Part shown: one piece after another, positions 1-4,463 of the stretch
Numbering within the stretch: position 1 is the stretch's first letter
How the letters are laid out: every line of letters starts with the position of its first letter
Assembly: GCA_003661865.1 (NCBI GenBank)
Contig: QMWY01000053.1
Location: forward strand, 1-6,928
Length of the DNA stretch: 6,928 nt
Direction of reading: 5' to 3'
Source: Thermoprotei archaeon
GTDB taxonomy: Archaea > Thermoproteota > Thermoprotei_A > Sulfolobales > Ignisphaeraceae
Notes under the pieces: model-generated
The model's input: only the letters and a program-made list of their open reading frames with translations
Database searches by the model: none
What the model was told of the DNA's origin: nothing
Made by a program: the position numbers and the translations under genes

Positions 1-843
1 GGCTTGTTATCGGGGCGTAGAACCCGCTTAGCGATTGACCTAGCGTACCACACGGCATTCACAGCGCTCCTCGCATGGATGGGCGGATGGGGCCCCTATG
101 CCATTGCCGCAGCGCTGCCCCCACCGGCTCTCTGGCTCCTCGGCCTCGTGGCTAAGGCGCAGCTCTGGCCCATGGGGTACGCAGCCTCCTCTTTTCTCGC
201 TGCGGTGCTCCTGCGGAATGCAACGGCTCAGCTGCTGCCTGCCGCAGCGTTACTGCTGTACCTAGCGGCTGAGGGTCTTCTAACGGGGGTTGTAGGAGGC
301 GTTAGACGGGGGGCTGCAGAGCTCGTTATCCTCCCCCTCCTAGCCCCGCTACTAACGCTCATAGGCTCCTGGATCTCGTACAAGTTCAGCAGCGGTCTTC
401 TGCTACCAGAGCTCCCGAACTGGTTCCCCCTCTACCTCTACACCTCCACGTCAGTAGCGCTGCTATCGGTTCCTGTCATAACGGGAAGCGCCCTTGCAGA
501 TGTGCTGTGGCTTCTGAGTAAGCTCAGCTTAGCGGAGCACGAGGTTCTAAGGGTAGACAACCCCGCTAAGCCCCCTATTCTCGCGGCGCGCATAGGGCTC
601 CTCATAATAGCCGTAGCGTCGCTCCCCCTAGCCCCACTAGTCACCCTGGCATACATCATCGGTAGGGTACTTGAACACGCTCTTTACCAGCGCCTACCCC
701 GCAGGTTAAGGGGGTGCTCGGCATTCGTAACCCTCGCCTTGGTTCTCGCGGCGCTGGCCGCCTCTCCACACCTCTTCACGATAACTATTTCGGGAAGGGA
801 GTTCGTTGAGTATGTGGAGAGGTTAGCTGCAGAGTGGGGGTGA
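1..843 (+). CDS. Multi-pass membrane protein of unknown function (5' end outside window)
   Basis: I do not recognise the family. The frame is open to the left edge, and the first possible start (TTG at 4) has no visible ribosome binding site, so the gene probably begins upstream. About 279 residues are present. The protein is strongly hydrophobic, with roughly seven or eight membrane segments; counting from the TTG these lie near residues 8-27, 31-50, 58-69, 77-97, 104-124, 141-172, 193-218 and 236-256. Short Arg/Lys-rich loops separate them, for example RRLPRR-like sequence near 230. The C-terminal tail after the last helix is short, ends in EYVERLAAEWG and carries no recognisable soluble domain. 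The stop codon overlaps a near-perfect Shine-Dalgarno for the next small gene, so the two are probably translated together. A transporter or envelope role is only a guess. I did not see the Ala-Arg-Gly motifs of ECF T components or an ABC permease signature. Confidence 0.75.
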   Translation, partial: GLLSGRRTRLAIDLAYHTAFTALLAWMGGWGPYAIAAALPPPALWLLGLVAKAQLWPMGYAASSFLAAVLLRNATAQLLPAAALLLYLAAEGLLTGVVGGVRRGAAELVILPLLAPLLTLIGSWISYKFSSGLLLPELPNWFPLYLYTSTSVALLSVPVITGSALADVLWLLSKLSLAEHEVLRVDNPAKPPILAARIGLLIIAVASLPLAPLVTLAYIIGRVLEHALYQRLPRRLRGCSAFVTLALVLAALAASPHLFTITISGREFVEYVERLAAEWG

Positions 844-845
844 TC
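836..845 (+). promoter_or_regulatory. Shine-Dalgarno overlapping a stop codon, deciding a CTG start
   Basis: GGGGGTGATC matches the archaeal consensus GGAGGTGATC at nine of ten positions. It spans the TGA stop of the upstream membrane gene. It sits four bases before the CTG at 850 and thirteen before the alternative TTG at 859, so its spacing favours CTG. Confidence 0.6.
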
Positions 846-849
846 GTAG

Positions 850-1029
850 CTGGAGCTCTTGAGGGGCATTGGCGTGCTGCTAACGATCTCGTCGCTGGGC
901 TTCATGGCGGCCTCAGTCCTGCTCATGAGCGAGGGTAGGCTGTTCGCATCGCTCCTCAGCTTCGTAACGGGTATGATACTGCTGAGCTCCGGGATCTCGA
1001 TCCTTAGACAGGGTGGCGCCGCGAGGTGA
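850..1029 (+). CDS. Small two-helix membrane protein, probable CTG start
   Basis: This is a 59-codon frame ending at TGA 1027-1029. It begins LELLRGIGVLL and contains two hydrophobic stretches, near residues 7-25 (GVLLTISSLGFMAASVLLM) and 32-53 (ending MILLSSGISIL). They are joined by a short polar turn, SEGR, so it should fold as a membrane hairpin with a basic tail (RQGGAAR). The normal starts ATG, GTG and TTG are either far inside (GTG 874, ATG 904) or badly spaced (TTG 859, giving 56 residues). The very strong Shine-Dalgarno at 836-845 points to CTG 850. It follows the larger membrane protein by six bases in the same frame, so it is likely a small partner subunit made by coupled translation. 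No family was recognised. The gene is supported by composition, Shine-Dalgarno and position, not by homology. Confidence 0.5.
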   Translation: MELLRGIGVLLTISSLGFMAASVLLMSEGRLFASLLSFVTGMILLSSGISILRQGGAAR

Positions 1030-1142
1030 TCAGCAGCGGAATAGGTAACGCACATGCGTAACCGGGTAAGGGTAGGCGTTATCGGGCAATGGGGTGCACA
1101 TGCGATATATGCCTTTGTTAACTAGTACATTGCGAAATAAAC

Positions 1143-1164
1143 GCTATGTTTAATAACCCATAGC
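1143..1164. repeat. Inverted repeat upstream of the cren7 TATA box
   Basis: GCTATG (1143-1148) and CATAGC (1159-1164) form a perfect 6-bp inverted repeat with a 10-base AT-rich spacer. The right arm ends five bases before the cren7 TATA box, so it could be a regulator site or an upstream part of the promoter. It is short enough to be chance. Confidence 0.3.
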
Positions 1165-1168
1165 CACC

Positions 1169-1177
1169 TTAATATAT
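1169..1177 (+). promoter_or_regulatory. TATA box of cren7
   Basis: TTAATATAT lies about 25 bases upstream of the expected transcription start near 1197-1200. That would leave a leader of roughly ten bases containing the GGTGGGG Shine-Dalgarno-like stretch before ATG 1210. A second AT-rich element (TTTAATAA, from 1149) is a weaker alternative. Confidence 0.55.
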
Positions 1178-1209
1178 CACGAAGAAGAAAGGTCGGTGGG
1201 GTGGGGTAG

Positions 1210-1398
1210 ATGCCTGCGTGTACGCAGAGTGTTAGGGTGAAGACCCCGGCTGGTAAGGAGGTTGAGCTCGTACCCAAGAAGGTCTGGATGCTGGCACCCA
1301 AGGGTAGGAAGGGTGTTAAGATAGGCCTGTTCCAGGACCCCGAGACAGGGAAGTACTTCAGAGCAAAAGTACCAGACGACTACCCAGTATGCGGATAA
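1210..1398 (+). CDS. cren7: Chromatin protein Cren7
   Basis: Cren7 is the conserved small basic chromatin protein of Crenarchaeota. It binds double-stranded DNA without sequence specificity, bends it and constrains supercoils. The 62 residues match the known protein almost throughout: KTPAGKE (11-17), the hydrophobic DNA-contact strand with W26 and L28, APKGRKGVKIGLF (29-41) and DPETGKYFR (43-51), ending in PDDYP (55-59). The fold is a five-strand SH3-like barrel. Length is normal, and the ATG start gives the usual short N-terminus. It is a single gene with its own TATA box upstream and a hairpin plus T5 terminator downstream. One unusual point compared with the Sulfolobus protein is a cysteine near each end (C4 and C61), which could pair as a disulfide across the termini. 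Identification is very secure; the disulfide is inference. Confidence 0.97.
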   Translation: MPACTQSVRVKTPAGKEVELVPKKVWMLAPKGRKGVKIGLFQDPETGKYFRAKVPDDYPVCG

Positions 1399-1414
1399 GG
1401 ACAAGACATGGGCG

Positions 1415-1447
1415 GGGGTTGTGGAGACACTCCTCAAACCCATTTTT
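1415..1447 (+). terminator. Hairpin plus T5 terminator of cren7
   Basis: GGGGTTG (1415-1421) pairs with CAAACCC (1435-1441) with one G/A mismatch. After a T/T mismatch, GGAG (1423-1426) pairs with CTCC (1430-1433) around an ACA loop. The stem is followed by A and TTTTT (1443-1447), 17 bases after the cren7 stop. Archaeal termination normally needs only the T-run; here there is also a strong stem. Confidence 0.6.
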
Positions 1448-1449
1448 GC

Positions 1450-1631
1450 ACGCCTCTAGGACGCATCCATCTTCTAGCTGCGTAGGCGAGCGCTACAGCC
1501 CCTAGCAGTGCATCAGCTGTTCAGGATTATCGTGGAGAACACCTCGGGACCACTCCTCCTAGGAGACTCACAGTCCTCGATACACCAATATCTACCCTCC
1601 CATCCCTGCCCAAGGAACCTGCATAGAGATC
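1450..1631 (-). other. Region without intact gene; possible coding debris
   Basis: This is the stretch between the cren7 terminator and the vapC stop. No intact gene is seen. On the minus strand, in frame with vapC and directly after its stop, there is an open stretch of 34 codons (containing GRVDIGVSRTVSLLGGVV). After two stops the same frame gives TADALLGAVALAYAARRW, which looks like a membrane helix. An intermediate piece (PEVFSTIILNS) is in another frame. Joining these needs two shifts, so it may be a decayed small membrane gene or chance. A perfect 10-bp palindrome, CTCCTAGGAG, lies at 1556-1565. Confidence 0.25.
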
Positions 1632-2051
1632 CTATGGCTCCCGAACCACGCCTAGCTCGTGGAGCAGCTCATTAACACTTATGGATTCGGAGAACTTGAG
1701 TAGGTCGCTATCCTCAGTAACTAGATTCATACCGCTGGTACGTGCTGTATAGAGGTACGAAGCGTCGTAGAAGGTGAGCCCCTCCTTTACAGCTAGCTTC
1801 ACCACCTCGCCTAGTCCTATACATGGCCTGAGCACCTCTACGTAGCTGAAGAGCTCTTCGAATAGCGTGACCACGGGCTCAAGCCTCTTGATCCTACCCC
1901 TCCTAAACTCCTTCCAAAGGACATTGCCAACCTCGTAGACTGTTAAGTCGAGGACTGCGAACCTATCGACGTACCTAAGCAGCCCCTTCCTAAGCCTAAG
2001 CACGAGGGGGTATATAGCCGAGGCGTCGAGAAGGTAGCGCTTATCACTCAT
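1632..2051 (-). CDS. vapC: VapC-family PIN-domain toxin (ribonuclease)
   Basis: This is a PIN-domain endoribonuclease, the toxin half of a VapBC module. VapC proteins cut RNA, commonly tRNA or rRNA, using Mg2+ or Mn2+ held by four acidic residues. All four are visible: D9 in LLDASAI, E40 in YEVGNVLWKE, D96 in TFYDASYL and D114 in LVTEDSDLLK (D116 is close by). The length of 139 residues is normal for the family, and the start is ATG 2051. The gene follows vapB on the same strand with a 10-base gap, and a GAGGT Shine-Dalgarno overlaps the vapB stop codon, so translation is probably coupled. It converges with cren7. No damage is seen and the toxin should be active. The RNA target cannot be told from the sequence. 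Confidence 0.92.
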   Translation of the reverse strand: MSDKRYLLDASAIYPLVLRLRKGLLRYVDRFAVLDLTVYEVGNVLWKEFRRGRIKRLEPVVTLFEELFSYVEVLRPCIGLGEVVKLAVKEGLTFYDASYLYTARTSGMNLVTEDSDLLKFSESISVNELLHELGVVREP

Positions 2052-2061
2052 GACAAGCCGC

Positions 2062-2286
2062 CTACCTCTCTAACCGTGATTCCTTAACAGCCCTGACCCA
2101 ATCATCAGCTGTCATATCCATAGACCTCAGCGCCTCATCAACAATTCTCTCGAACCTAGCGAGCCTAGCCCTAGCTATCTCCTCCTCCAGTGCCCTCTCA
2201 ACAACACTCCTGATGTCTATGCCTAGCCTCTCCGCCTCCTCCTTAAGCTCCCTCCTAACCCTCACAGACAGCACCGCTGTAGACAT
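2062..2286 (-). CDS. vapB: VapB-type antitoxin, ribbon-helix-helix
   Basis: This is the antitoxin partner of the adjacent PIN toxin. The 74 residues begin with a beta strand (TAVLSVRVRRELKEE, 3-17), followed by two helices (GIDIRSVVERALEEEIARAR). This is the pattern of archaeal CopG/MetJ-like ribbon-helix-helix antitoxins, which bind operator DNA as dimers. The C-terminal part (about 43-74) is acidic and amphipathic (ERIVDEALRSMDMTADDW) and is the expected toxin-binding and neutralising segment. The start is ATG 2286, about a dozen bases after the expected transcription start. It is the first gene of the pair, ten bases ahead of vapC. Autoregulation is likely because an imperfect palindrome lies between its TATA box and start codon. 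The family is clear from pattern and context. Confidence 0.88.
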   Translation of the reverse strand: MSTAVLSVRVRRELKEEAERLGIDIRSVVERALEEEIARARLARFERIVDEALRSMDMTADDWVRAVKESRLER

Positions 2287-2299
2287 AGCTATCCACCAG

Positions 2300-2313
2300 C
2301 TACGTATACATAG
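2300..2313. promoter_or_regulatory. Candidate VapB operator palindrome
   Basis: CTACGTATACATAG matches its reverse complement at 12 of 14 positions, with GTATAC as the core. It lies between the vapB TATA box and start codon, over the expected transcription start, as expected for a self-repressing ribbon-helix-helix antitoxin. Confidence 0.4.
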
Positions 2314-2319
2314 TCCACG

Positions 2320-2327
2320 TATATAAA
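2320..2327 (-). promoter_or_regulatory. TATA box of vapBC
   Basis: On the minus strand this reads TTTATATA, a near-ideal archaeal TATA box. It places the transcription start near 2298, about 12 bases before the vapB ATG at 2286. Confidence 0.65.
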
Positions 2328-2364
2328 TGCATTGTCTACAGGGCTGGCAGAGCGGCTGGATCTG

Positions 2365-2457
2365 CTAGCTGCTGCAGAAGAGCTCTATCACCACCTCTCT
2401 CCAGTGGTTGAGCACGGGCCTCGTTTCTAGGAGGTAGAGCCTGTAGCTGTTGGGATC
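2365..2457 (-). other. Frameshifted C-terminal continuation of the second UPF0047 gene
   Basis: This is a different frame from the upstream 109-residue reading. It gives DPNSYRLYLLETRPVL, then NHWREVVIELFCSS, and stops with TAG at 2367-2365. This restores the expected last strands of a UPF0047 protein (an LYLLE-type strand, then a REVVIEL strand). One missing base near 2455-2460 explains the break: CTGCTGGATCCC would read through, whereas the sequence has CTGCTGATCCC. The annotated end at 2427 is therefore probably premature. Confidence 0.65.
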
Positions 2458-2756
2458 AGCAGCCTCCCCTGCTCTACGGGGATGTAGCGGACTGTTGATA
2501 GGGTTGTTGAGCGTAGGTGTGCATAGGCGTTCCCATGTCTCCAGCCCGCAACGGGTATGAGCCTGCTTAGAACTGAGGATAGCTCGTTAAGCGCCTCGGG
2601 AGGTGCGAGTACGAGGGCCGATGTAGAGCCCTTGGAGAACACCCTGGCTACGCCGCTGCTACACCGCCTAGAAGCCTCGGCAACGGCTGGGGTGATGTCG
2701 AAGAACTTCATGGGTCCGTAGGTCCTGAGCCTAACCACCCTCGAAAACACCTTCAA
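2427..2756 (-). CDS. UPF0047/YjbQ-like protein, second paralog (3' frameshift)
   Basis: This is the second of two tandem UPF0047 proteins. E. coli YjbQ of this family has reported weak thiamine-phosphate synthase activity, and the archaeal role is unknown. The visible frame has 109 residues: an N-terminal strand, FFDITPAV (18-25; the family has DIT.EV), KGSTSALV (42-49; PGSTAAV in relatives), WRHGNAYAHLRSTTL (72-86; the conserved Asn/His stretch) and EQGRLL (95-100). The EYEPG-LLKDL helix motif of relatives is replaced by APPEALNELSSVL. The start is TTG 2756, supported by a GGAGGTGG Shine-Dalgarno at about 2766-2773 and by the family-like N-terminus MKVFSR. It overlaps the first paralog by 26 bp. 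The frame then ends early (TAG 2429-2427), while the missing strands continue in another frame to 2365, so this is a frameshift or a sequence error. Confidence 0.75.
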   Translation of the reverse strand: MKVFSRVVRLRTYGPMKFFDITPAVAEASRRCSSGVARVFSKGSTSALVLAPPEALNELSSVLSRLIPVAGWRHGNAYAHLRSTTLSTVRYIPVEQGRLLIPTATGSTS

Positions 2757-3126
2757 GAACCGCCACCACCTCCTTCTCTCCTGGGCTCCTGGATAGGTCT
2801 ATGAATACGAAGTTCTTGAACCTCCCAGTCTCGAGCGAGCCCCTTACCACGGGTGCTGAAGCCTCCTTCCCCAGCAGCGCCTCAGAGACCACGGGGCTTC
2901 TACCTCCTAGCGATGCGATGAGCTCCTCTAGGTCTTTGAGGAGCTCGGGCTCGTACTCGATCAGCACAACAGCTGTTCCTGGAGAAGCTGCGTATAGGGT
3001 AACAACACCGTTGGTTAGGCGCTGCCTACGGATGAGGCCTAGCACAGCCGGGGTCAGATCCTCCGCTGTGTACCCAGGGGAGTCGAGCGTTAGCCTAGCG
3101 AGCCTCAGCCCCAGGGGCATCTCCAC
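2731..3126 (-). CDS. UPF0047/YjbQ-like protein, first paralog (diverged)
   Basis: This is a member of UPF0047, a compact beta fold that forms trimers in solved homologs. The order of motifs fits: YTAEDLTPAV (19-28), GVVTLYAASPGTAV (40-53), then IEYEPELLKDLEELI (56-70), typical of the archaeal subfamily. The C-terminal strands FKNFVFIDLSRS and EKEVVAVLEG match the family's IVFIDFD and VVVQVLG strands. The Asn/His stretch (GN.H.HLRAS) that relatives carry in the middle is missing and replaced by SPVVSEALLGKEASAP. Catalysis by this copy alone is therefore doubtful. The start is GTG 3126, or ATG 3120, which aligns better with the second paralog. It overlaps the HD gene by 26-32 bp and the next gene by 26 bp, so all three are surely one operon. 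Assignment comes from motif reading only. Confidence 0.7.
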   Translation of the reverse strand: MEMPLGLRLARLTLDSPGYTAEDLTPAVLGLIRRQRLTNGVVTLYAASPGTAVVLIEYEPELLKDLEELIASLGGRSPVVSEALLGKEASAPVVRGSLETGRFKNFVFIDLSRSPGEKEVVAVLEGVFEGG

Positions 3127-3754
3127 CGCCTAGCGAGCCTCGTGAACCGCGGGATAAATCCCTGAGCTCCTTCTCGAGCTCCTCTAGGAACAGCTTAACG
3201 ATCCTCACCCTCTCCTCAGCCATTCTCCTACCGGGCTTGGTAAGCATTAGGCTCGGGAGCTTCAGGATCTTCTCGTAGAAGTGCCTAATGCTCTCCTCGA
3301 TCCCCCTCCCATGAGCACCGCTATACATGAACACCCGGGCTATGCCGACCGCCCCTAGAGCATCTAGCTTATCGGCATCGCTCAGGATCGCCGCCTCGAT
3401 GCTCCTCGGCCTCCTACCCGATGAGAAGCTGTGGCTCCTAATAGCCTCGACAACCCTCCCGATCCTATCCTCAGGATAGCCGAGGGCCCTCAGAAGCCTC
3501 TCAGCGAACCTCGCACTCGCCTCAGCATGGTTCTCAGGGCTAAGCGCCCTACCAACATCGTGCAGGATCGCAGCTATGTCAAGAACCTCAGTATCGACCC
3601 CACCCCCGAGCTCCTCAGCAATAATCCTAGACAGGGCCCTCACCCTCTCCACATGATCCCACCCGTGCCCAGGCTCACGCGGCATAACCATCCTCGCCAC
3701 AGCCTCGACAACACCCGCAACATCCAAGGAGAACCACCGGGACTCCTCTACCAC
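3095..3754 (-). CDS. HD-domain metal-dependent phosphohydrolase
   Basis: This is a member of the HD superfamily, metal-dependent phosphohydrolases and phosphodiesterases that often act on nucleotides. The metal-site residues are all present: H34 in HGWDHVERV, H65-D66 in AAILHDVG, H76 in NHAEAS, H108 in IRSHSFSSG, and the SDADKLDALGAVGIAR stretch (125-140), with D126 and D128. The overall order resembles the YedJ-like uncharacterised HD hydrolases, and the length of 219 residues is usual. The C-terminus is helical, then basic and Gly-rich (RGSRGSLGGG), which overlaps the start of the next gene. GTG 3754 is the longest start. TTG 3727 is a good alternative, with GGTGG six bases before it and an A/T-rich TAAAAA element at about 3768. 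It heads an operon with two UPF0047 paralogs. The substrate is unknown. Confidence 0.88.
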   Translation of the reverse strand: MVEESRWFSLDVAGVVEAVARMVMPREPGHGWDHVERVRALSRIIAEELGGGVDTEVLDIAAILHDVGRALSPENHAEASARFAERLLRALGYPEDRIGRVVEAIRSHSFSSGRRPRSIEAAILSDADKLDALGAVGIARVFMYSGAHGRGIEESIRHFYEKILKLPSLMLTKPGRRMAEERVRIVKLFLEELEKELRDLSRGSRGSLGGGDAPGAEAR

Positions 3755-3894
3755 GCAATAGGTTTTTACTCAGCTAGGCTGCAAAAGGTGGAGACATGGA
3801 GTATTGTATACGTAGCTTCAAAACATAGGTGTTATGGTGGGGAGGCATGCTCGGATTCGCAGATGAACTCATAAACACGCATTAATCCGCACAA

Positions 3895-3919
3895 GGCTCC
3901 GCTTTATCTAAGTGGAGCT
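3895..3919. other. Strong hairpin between the HD operon and hicBA
   Basis: GCTCCGCTT (3896-3904) pairs with AAGTGGAGC (3910-3918) around a TATCT loop. There are nine pairs including one G-U, and one more wobble pair at the base. No T-run follows on either strand, so it is not a standard terminator. It could be a small structured RNA, a protein site or a barrier between the divergent promoters. Confidence 0.45.
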
Positions 3920-3950
3920 GGGTCTAGGTGCATCAGCCCCGCTCCTAGAG

Positions 3951-3959
3951 CTTATATTT
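3951..3959 (+). promoter_or_regulatory. TATA box of hicBA
   Basis: CTTATATTT places the transcription start near 3980. A GGAGTG ribosome site (3981-3986) then lies seven bases before ATG 3994. This supports ATG 3994 as the original hicB start. Confidence 0.5.
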
Positions 3960-3967
3960 GATGAAGT

Positions 3968-3984
3968 CTCCATCAATGTTGGAG
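3968..3984. promoter_or_regulatory. Candidate hicBA operator inverted repeat
   Basis: CTCCA (3968-3972) and TGGAG (3980-3984) are perfect inverted repeats with a 7-base spacer, lying over the expected transcription start and the Shine-Dalgarno. It may be an operator or, if transcribed, a fold that hides the ribosome site. Confidence 0.3.
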
Positions 3985-3993
3985 TGGGTATCC

Positions 3994-4234
3994 ATGGAAA
4001 AAGAAAAAGGTTTATGAGTTTGATGTTATCATTATAGAGGATGAGAGCGAGGGCTATATAGCCCTAGTACCTTCTCTACCAGGATGCCATACACAAGGCG
4101 ATACAATAGATGAGGTGTTAAGGAACATCAGTGAGGCTATAGAGCTGTACTTAGAGACCCTTAGCGATGAGGAAAAGGAAGAGCTGCTACAGCAAAGAGT
4201 TGTTGGTATTCAGAGAGTGAGAGCTTTTGCCTAG
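3994..4234 (+). CDS. hicB: HicB-like antitoxin (start shifted by one base)
   Basis: This is a short HicB-type antitoxin that should bind and block the downstream HicA toxin. The body reads YEFDVIIIEDESEGYIALVP, then SLPGCHTQGDTIDEVLRNIS, the classic partial RNase-H-fold signature (E.GGY.A.VP.LPGC.TQGDT). It continues as EAIELYLETL and a charged helical tail ending in RVRAFA, with stop TAG 4232-4234. This frame has no ATG, GTG or TTG start after the TGA at 3962. ATG 3994, with a good Shine-Dalgarno, is in another frame, and removing one A from the A5-G-A5 run at 3998-4008 gives MEKKKVYEFDV, a typical HicB N-terminus (79 residues in all). So there is either a sequence error, slippage on the A-run, or a broken antitoxin. 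No C-terminal DNA-binding domain is visible. Confidence 0.78.
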
Positions 4235-4463
4235 GATAACCCCCATCGACCCTTATAGACTTATTAAAATCCTTAGCAAGGTAGGGTTCAAACCCATTAG
4301 ACAGAAGGGATCTCACATAATACTCATGAATGAACATCGAACGAGAGTCGTTGTACCTGTACATCCCGGCAAGAAGCTTAAACCAAGCCTCATAAGGGTG
4401 ATCATGAAAGAGGTGGGGCTATTTAAGGAGAAGTACTTTGAACTCCTCGAGAAAGACTGTTAA
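4227..4463 (+). CDS. hicA: HicA-family mRNA interferase toxin
   Basis: HicA toxins are small double-stranded-RNA-binding-like proteins that cleave mRNA. The 78 residues show the family pattern: LIKILSKVGFKPIRQKGSH (12-30) with the catalytic histidine H30, then a strand and RVVVPVHPGKKLKPSLIRVI, ending in a helix (EKYFELLEKDC). HicA usually has GSHHIY, and here it is GSHIIL. The start is TTG 4227, overlapping the end of hicB by 8 bp, and the N-terminus PRITPIDPYRLIKIL fits the family. Length is slightly above the usual 60-70. The hicBA pair is richer in A/T and in A-ending codons than the neighbouring genes, which suggests later arrival. The toxin looks intact while hicB has a shifted start. 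It is read as a normal toxin gene. Confidence 0.93.
   Translation: MPRITPIDPYRLIKILSKVGFKPIRQKGSHIILMNEHRTRVVVPVHPGKKLKPSLIRVIMKEVGLFKEKYFELLEKDC

Larger units (their letters stand above)
3755..3993. other. Intergenic region between the HD operon and hicBA
   Basis: This is the divergent promoter region of the HD operon (minus) and hicBA (plus). It holds two tiny in-frame plus-strand stretches. One is MEYCIRSFKT from ATG 3796, with AGGTGG upstream. The other is MLGFADELINTH from ATG 3847, directly after GGGGAGG. Both are too short to call as genes. A strong hairpin (3895-3919) and the hicBA TATA box (3951) follow. TCTAGG (3923-3928) and CCTAGA (3944-3949) form a second, smaller inverted repeat. 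Confidence 0.5.

Noticed and set aside
684..1055. Minus-strand frame opposite the membrane protein end and the small gene
   Set aside because: It crosses two coupled plus-strand genes with a strong Shine-Dalgarno, and its own product is unstructured and unlike any family.
1050..1104. Direct repeat GCACATGCG at 1050-1058 and 1096-1104
   Set aside because: Only two 9-bp copies with no promoter or regular spacing; probably chance.
2299..3816. Shared 11-mer GTATACGTAGC at the vapB promoter (minus strand) and at 3806-3816 (plus strand)
   Set aside because: About ten chance 11-mer pairs are expected in a window this size, and the second copy is not at a matching promoter position.
3431..3874. Long plus-strand open frame opposite the HD gene
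   Set aside because: It mirrors the codons of the well-supported HD gene, lacks a ribosome site and has low-complexity, Pro/Arg-rich sequence.
3959..3985. TTGATGA resembling a C box of a C/D guide RNA
   Set aside because: The first base is not a purine and no D box (CTGA) lies at a proper distance.
4270..4310. AGGGTTCAAACCC resembles a tRNA T-arm
   Set aside because: It lies inside hicA codons (VGFKP), and no acceptor stem, anticodon arm or D-arm can be built around it.
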